Positions 59,728-64,000 of a stretch of 64,000 bases of DNA are shown here, one piece after another. The notes beneath the pieces are model-generated. The model was given only the letters and a program-made list of their open reading frames with translations, was not told the DNA's origin and did not search any database. This DNA comes from SFLA01 sp045595165 (GTDB lineage Bacteria; Bacillota; Clostridia; Oscillospirales; CAG-382). The first letter of the stretch is position 1. Every line of letters starts with the position of its first letter. Location of the stretch: assembly GCA_045595165.1 (NCBI GenBank), contig JAZNZY010000019.1, positions 1 through 64,000 on the forward strand. Direction: 5' to 3'. The position numbers and the translations under genes were made by a program.

Positions 59728-60442
59728 AGACAAAAATATTCGAAACAAGATAATATCAGCGATCGTATCAGTACTTTTGGTGGCATCTGTTTTTGTCTGC
59801 CTTTTTGTGGTTATTCAGGTGTTGAGTAACGGATACGTTTCTATCGGCGGCTACAGCTTTTTTAAGGTCGTAACCGGAAGTATGGAGCCCGAAATACCCG
59901 TAGGGGCGCTTATTCTTTCCAAAGAAACGGAAATGAATGATATTGAGGTCGGTGAGGTTGTCTGTTTTCGGTCAAAATCACCGGATATGTTTGGCAAGAT
60001 AATTACTCACAGAGTAATTGAAATTGTCAACGCAGAGGACAATACATTACAGTTTATTACCAAGGGAGATGCCAATCTTTCGCTTGACGGATACTATGTT
60101 TCACAGCAGAATTTGATCGGCAAAGTAGTATGGCAATCGGGAAGCGGCAAGCTTTCGGGTATTTTAAACTTCCTGTCCAATAAGTTTGGTTTTCTTTCCT
60201 GCATAGCTTTCCCCGCACTGCTTATATTGACACTTATACTTCGTGATAACGTTAAAACAATGCAACGGGATATTAAGAGAATATCCGAGCAGTTGGAAAC
60301 ACGGGAAACAGCATCGGGCTCGAATACGCCTGAGAACGGTACGAAAACCGAAAATTATGAACAAATGCGCGCTAGGATACGCGCCGAGCTTATTGAGGAG
60401 CTGAATCAAATTGACAAATCAGAACAACCGAAACAGCAATAG
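59720..60442 (+). CDS. SipW-type signal peptidase I (third copy)
   Basis: 240 residues from the ATG at 59720, overlapping the preceding gene by eight bases. Membrane helix 1 (~11-34), Ser54 (TGSMEPEIPVG), His97 (ITHRVIE), KGDAN, then a second helix (FLSCIAFPALLILTLIL) and a cytoplasmic charged tail. It is the most SipW-like of the three and more distant from the 53461/54041 pair. Position suggests it serves the 58399, 60411, 62381 and 63075 proteins. Confidence 0.88.
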   Translation: MNKDKNIRNKIISAIVSVLLVASVFVCLFVVIQVLSNGYVSIGGYSFFKVVTGSMEPEIPVGALILSKETEMNDIEVGEVVCFRSKSPDMFGKIITHRVIEIVNAEDNTLQFITKGDANLSLDGYYVSQQNLIGKVVWQSGSGKLSGILNFLSNKFGFLSCIAFPALLILTLILRDNVKTMQRDIKRISEQLETRETASGSNTPENGTKTENYEQMRARIRAELIEELNQIDKSEQPKQQ

Positions 60443-62348
60443 CTCGTTACCGGGTTCGTTCAACCTTTTAAAGGTTTTACAAAAGAGAATATTGTGGCGC
60501 GCTGCGCTGGTTGTGCTTACCGTTGTTCTTACTGTCGTGTTGGTGTTTGCCCTTACGGTAGCGTGGCACACCAACGTGGTTCAAACGGGAGGACTTACGT
60601 TTTCTGCCGAAACCTGGAATTTTAAAGGCGAGATCACTTTGGACGAAAGTTCCTTCAATATCGCCCCCGGGGACAGCGGCGTTGTTTCTATGTCCTTTAA
60701 AAACGAGAGTGCTTCTCTCGTAGCCGCAAGCGTTACCGTTTCAAAAGATCAGCTTGCGCAAGCGGCTTTGAAATCCAAGCTGTTTTTTTACATAGATACT
60801 TCTGTGACAAGAAACGGCGAAAACGTAGAGAAGGTTTATATAAACAAATCAAACAGCTATACTTACGTAGCTTTTCCCTACAGCGAGCTTGACCTTAACG
60901 AAGGCACCAACAATGCGCCTATCCTTAAATGGGAATGGGTGTACGATCAGCTTGGCTATTATGTGCTTGGCACCGCTACCAACAACGGCGGCGTAACAGT
61001 GGAAGAGTATATTCGTCCTATCGAATATGAATATGACGAAATGAAAACCACATTCGATGCAAACGGAAATCTCTTGACTGTTGACGGCACCACTACTGCG
61101 AATGATTTTATTGAGTTGTTTTCCGCAACGGACGGATATGCAGGCGTTATCGACGTAACGAAAAAGACGGCAGGCGGGTATTATCCTGTAGCTGTAAATG
61201 AAGGCGGATACGGCGTGTGGGCATATCTTTGTACCTACAGCGAGATACAGACAAGTGCTGCCGAGGATACCGATTGGGGTACAAACAACGTTTCGTTGGG
61301 CAACGTACGTGTTACCGTTACAGGCGTTAACAGCAAGGAAAAAGGCACGTTTGTAAGCACGGAGGCGGACTTTATTTCTGCTTTAAACAGCGGAGGAATA
61401 AGCGTTGTTACTCTGGCAAATGATATTACACTTACTCAGCCTATAGTTTTAACGGATTCTTCCGTTACTATGATAGATTTAGGCGGCTATAAGCTGACTT
61501 CAAGCGCACTTACTATAATAGATGCCAATCCCGGTTCGTCGGTAATGGTGTACAACGGCGATATCGAGGGCGCAGGTCAGGCGGCGTCTGCCGTAACAGC
61601 TGACGGTGCCAACGTGATATTGAATTCCGTGGATATTACCAACGTGGGCGAAGGAATTGAGGTTTTTGACTATCTCAATGATTTGGGAAGCGATTCCAAC
61701 GTGCATCTTACCGATTGCACCATAACCGCTTTTGAAGACGGATTGTGGATCAAAGCAAACGGTGCAGATTCTGAGAAAAATGCTCAGATTACTATAGAAA
61801 ATTGTACTATCGTCGGTGAAAAATATTCGGGTATCCTTTGCAACGGAACTTATTACGGAGTTGATATCAACATAACCTCGGGTTCGAAAATCACGGGATA
61901 CTATGCGGGGATTTATTTCCCGGCAAAGGACAGTACCCTTAACATTCAGGACAGTACAGCCGAAGGGAAAAACGGTATTGTTGTTAAGGGCGGATTTGTA
62001 AACGTAGTAAATTCCACCGTCAAGGGCACCGGAACAACCCCCGAGGCACTTCCCGATGATCCGAGCAAGCTGCCGTTAAGCGGATGGACAGAAACCTGCG
62101 ACGGCATATATCTTGAAGCTAACTATACGGGCTGGGAAACAAAAGTTACCGTTTCCGGTGATAATACCGTTGTTACCAGCGTTTCCGGCTTGGCGGTCAG
62201 ACAGTATCCCATAGGTGAGGGGTATCAGGCGACCCTTACCGTAAGCGGCGGTACTTACAGCAGCGATGTTACCGAGTATCTTGATCCCGATGGCGGTTAT
62301 ACATGCAACAAGATCAATGAGTCGGAATACAAGGTTTCGGTTCAATAA
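60411..62348 (+). CDS. Putative SipW-type exported protein with parallel beta-helix
   Basis: 645 residues from a TTG with GAGGAG upstream, overlapping the peptidase gene by 32 bases. A signal helix (~30-48) ends in ALTVAWHTNVVQTGG, the position of the YAW motif. Residues ~70-190 resemble a TasA/camelysin-like beta domain (DSGVVSMSFKNES). From ~320 to the end, short imperfect repeats with Asn/Gly turns (such as VNVVNSTVKGTG, VNLTDCTI-type segments) form a right-handed beta-helix, a fold of adhesins and polysaccharide lyases. No catalytic residues are evident; an adhesin role is inferred. Confidence 0.7.
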   Translation: MTNQNNRNSNSSLPGSFNLLKVLQKRILWRAALVVLTVVLTVVLVFALTVAWHTNVVQTGGLTFSAETWNFKGEITLDESSFNIAPGDSGVVSMSFKNESASLVAASVTVSKDQLAQAALKSKLFFYIDTSVTRNGENVEKVYINKSNSYTYVAFPYSELDLNEGTNNAPILKWEWVYDQLGYYVLGTATNNGGVTVEEYIRPIEYEYDEMKTTFDANGNLLTVDGTTTANDFIELFSATDGYAGVIDVTKKTAGGYYPVAVNEGGYGVWAYLCTYSEIQTSAAEDTDWGTNNVSLGNVRVTVTGVNSKEKGTFVSTEADFISALNSGGISVVTLANDITLTQPIVLTDSSVTMIDLGGYKLTSSALTIIDANPGSSVMVYNGDIEGAGQAASAVTADGANVILNSVDITNVGEGIEVFDYLNDLGSDSNVHLTDCTITAFEDGLWIKANGADSEKNAQITIENCTIVGEKYSGILCNGTYYGVDINITSGSKITGYYAGIYFPAKDSTLNIQDSTAEGKNGIVVKGGFVNVVNSTVKGTGTTPEALPDDPSKLPLSGWTETCDGIYLEANYTGWETKVTVSGDNTVVTSVSGLAVRQYPIGEGYQATLTVSGGTYSSDVTEYLDPDGGYTCNKINESEYKVSVQ

Positions 62349-62380
62349 CCAAAGCGTTTTTACACCAAGGAGAGGGAGTT

Positions 62381-63031
62381 ATGAAGCGAAAATTTAATAT
62401 TCATACCCTTCTCGCGCTTTTTTGCACAGTTGCTGTTGCGGGATGTGCTCTGTGTTCCATAAATATCGCATACGGAAGATACAGCACCACAATAACCAAC
62501 GATATAGGGTTTAAAGCTTCGCTCCCGCCGGAGGTTTATCTGGTTCAGACCGATTCGGAAAGCAGCAGAGTGGAGTTTACTCCCCAGTGGCAGACGGTGG
62601 GCGGCGAAAAATGCCTCTCGTTTTCGCTCAGTAATTATGATATAGACGATGAAGTTGCTCCCAAGCAGGATATAACCGTGCGTATTCGGGTTTTCGTGCC
62701 CGAAACATCCGCTGAAGCAGGGGATGATAATGTTGCTGTTGCGAACGTTATGAGAACTCTCGCTTTTACTCTTCACATCGGCGAGGAAGCGGCTTCATAC
62801 AGCTCGAGTATGGACTATTTAAGCGAACAAACTCCTATGTATATGGAGAATGTCAGCAATACAGATGTAGAAAACGGCGGTTGGATATATAGTTTTCATA
62901 CCGCTGCAATGCAGGAAGTATCCGTAGTTTTGCCGGGTGGCGAATTAACGGATATACCAATTACAATAACGGTTGCGGATACGGACACAGACACTTCTGA
63001 TTTTGTGATTTGTGTTGATAGAATCAAGTAA
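62381..63031 (+). CDS. Small putative SipW-type exported protein
   Basis: 216 residues with AAGGAGAG upstream. The signal helix (8-27) ends in INIAYGRYSTTITND; AYGRY is the commonest form of the SipW-type cleavage zone in Clostridia. The mature part (~185 residues) is a beta-sandwich with repeated I-T-V strands (VTVRIRVFVPE-like and DIPITITVADT), similar in size to TasA/camelysin-type subunits. Probably a fibre or layer subunit or chaperone. Confidence 0.65.
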   Translation: MKRKFNIHTLLALFCTVAVAGCALCSINIAYGRYSTTITNDIGFKASLPPEVYLVQTDSESSRVEFTPQWQTVGGEKCLSFSLSNYDIDDEVAPKQDITVRIRVFVPETSAEAGDDNVAVANVMRTLAFTLHIGEEAASYSSSMDYLSEQTPMYMENVSNTDVENGGWIYSFHTAAMQEVSVVLPGGELTDIPITITVADTDTDTSDFVICVDRIK

Positions 63032-63074
63032 TATTCGTTAGTTATTGCCTTCATTGTTATAAGGAGACAGGCTT

Positions 63075-64000
63075 ATGAAAGAAACACAAAAAAGGATAAT
63101 GGAATACAACTTTAAGCTCCCGAAGCTTAAAGAAAAGGTAATAGCGGTTGCCTTGCTACTCGCCGTATCTGCATCTATGCTTGTTACGGTTTCTTTTGCA
63201 TGGCTTTCTATCTCTATCAACCCCGCAGTACAAGGTGTTAATACCACTGTTGCGGCGAACGGTAACCTGGAGATCGCTCTTGCAACGGGCTCCGCGGCTA
63301 CTATAACTGCGCCCGGCGAGTCCAAGGTAGGGGATAGCAATCTGCCTATTCTTGAGCGTAACCTTACCTGGGGTAACCTTGTCAACCTGGCGGATGCATC
63401 TTACGGTCTTTCCCAGATGACCCTTCGCCCCGCAAAGCTTAATGAGTTTGAACTTGCAACCAACCCTTTGTATGGACCCGTTTACGATGAAGACGGACGA
63501 GTTGTTAAACTTAATACAAACTTTGGTTATTCTATGTGGGACACTAAAACCATGGTGTTTGAACATACTGATAAACTGGGTGTTCGCTCTATAACCTCAA
63601 TGATATACGGCACGACCGGTACAGCTACTATGTACAGGAACAGGCTTGACGAGGTGAACAGTAAAAACGGTATTTTGCAGAGTAAATATACCGCTCTGGC
63701 AAACAATTCCAACCATATGAACGCTCTTACCGACGTAATGGTTGGTTATATGCTTCATGCTTTCAGAACCGGCGGTTCTTCTGTTGCCGGTTTGGTAAGC
63801 GAAGCTAATTTTACAAGGACTCAACTTCAGAACTTTAAAGTTTTATATGAAGATTTTGCAGAAGTATTGGCAGAGCAAGCTCAGGTTTATGCGGATTTTC
63901 TTAATTTACAGGCGGAAATACAGGCGTACATACAGGAAAAAAATGGCCAAGAGCCGATTTCTATTACTATTACTGCAGAGGAAATCCTTTCTTTATCCTA
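63075..64000 (+). CDS. Putative SipW-type exported surface protein, N-terminal part (runs off window end)
   Basis: 308 codons are inside the window; no stop is reached. AAGGAG precedes the ATG. The signal helix (21-38) ends in TVSFAWLSISINPAVQG (FAWL 41-44), followed by NTTVAANGNLEIALAT, TWGNLVNL and YGLSQMTLRPAKL, matching the 769-residue protein at 49914. After ~190 it becomes alpha-helical, as in that protein. A second large structural subunit is likely, so the operon continues beyond the window. Confidence 0.65.
   Translation, partial: MKETQKRIMEYNFKLPKLKEKVIAVALLLAVSASMLVTVSFAWLSISINPAVQGVNTTVAANGNLEIALATGSAATITAPGESKVGDSNLPILERNLTWGNLVNLADASYGLSQMTLRPAKLNEFELATNPLYGPVYDEDGRVVKLNTNFGYSMWDTKTMVFEHTDKLGVRSITSMIYGTTGTATMYRNRLDEVNSKNGILQSKYTALANNSNHMNALTDVMVGYMLHAFRTGGSSVAGLVSEANFTRTQLQNFKVLYEDFAEVLAEQAQVYADFLNLQAEIQAYIQEKNGQEPISITITAEEILSLS

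Overview
The window looks like chromosomal DNA of an anaerobic, Gram-positive, gut-type Clostridia (Bacillota). The evidence is strong GGAGG-type ribosome sites, many textbook TTGACA-17-TATAAT promoters, single-membrane surface proteins (lipoproteins, FIVAR repeats, a dockerin, SipW-type signal peptidases), an SdpR/SdpI pair and a VanW protein. The exact lineage is inference; no rRNA, tRNA or CRISPR array was seen.

Layout. 1-1354: accessory-looking DNA with the 5' part of a Fic protein under a palindromic operator, and a decayed gene fragment. 1355-7299: AraC regulator, a large secreted metallophosphoesterase, a candidate small RNA and a GH1 beta-glucosidase. 7461-11391: GtrA and DUF436 proteins, then an Fe-S protein, hypB and a DMT transporter with a histidine-rich tail. 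11436-14907 (minus): acetyltransferase, ABC exporter, and an sdpI-like/sdpR-like pair that appear co-transcribed. 15062-22155: TIM-barrel protein, TVP38 membrane protein, purC, LysR, small membrane proteins, an acetyltransferase, a transglutaminase-like lipoprotein and VanW. 22307-26494: metF-metH and a second EamA transporter. 26545-32720 (mostly minus): azlCD, Dabb protein, hydrolase, then an acyl-CoA ligase-tetR-bioY-trxB operon. 32942-37157: small lipoprotein, clan GH-D glycosidase, a second transglutaminase-like lipoprotein, tag.

37265-64000 is the most striking part. After a candidate structured RNA with its own promoter and terminator comes an uninterrupted plus-strand run of 16 genes. 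These are a 2053-residue secreted protein ending in a dockerin; two membrane-anchored proteins with a cohesin-like domain followed by FIVAR repeats; a degenerate HD-GYP/EAL protein; a bitopic membrane protein; three SipW-type (Ser/His) signal peptidases; five putative SipW-type exported proteins plus one cut by the window edge among them; and, in the middle, a membrane-anchored McrB-like AAA+ ATPase with a DUF2357 coiled-coil partner. No nuclease is present beside the AAA+ pair. I read this as a candidate, apparently undescribed, surface-fibre or surface-layer export and assembly system in which a McrB/DUF2357 machine has been recruited away from restriction.

A family of short palindromes (CCCCAAGAAGCC...GGCTTCTTGGGG plus a TCGGGG extension) recurs at 3' ends of genes through the first 37 kb and probably acts as terminators or as a REP-like repeat.
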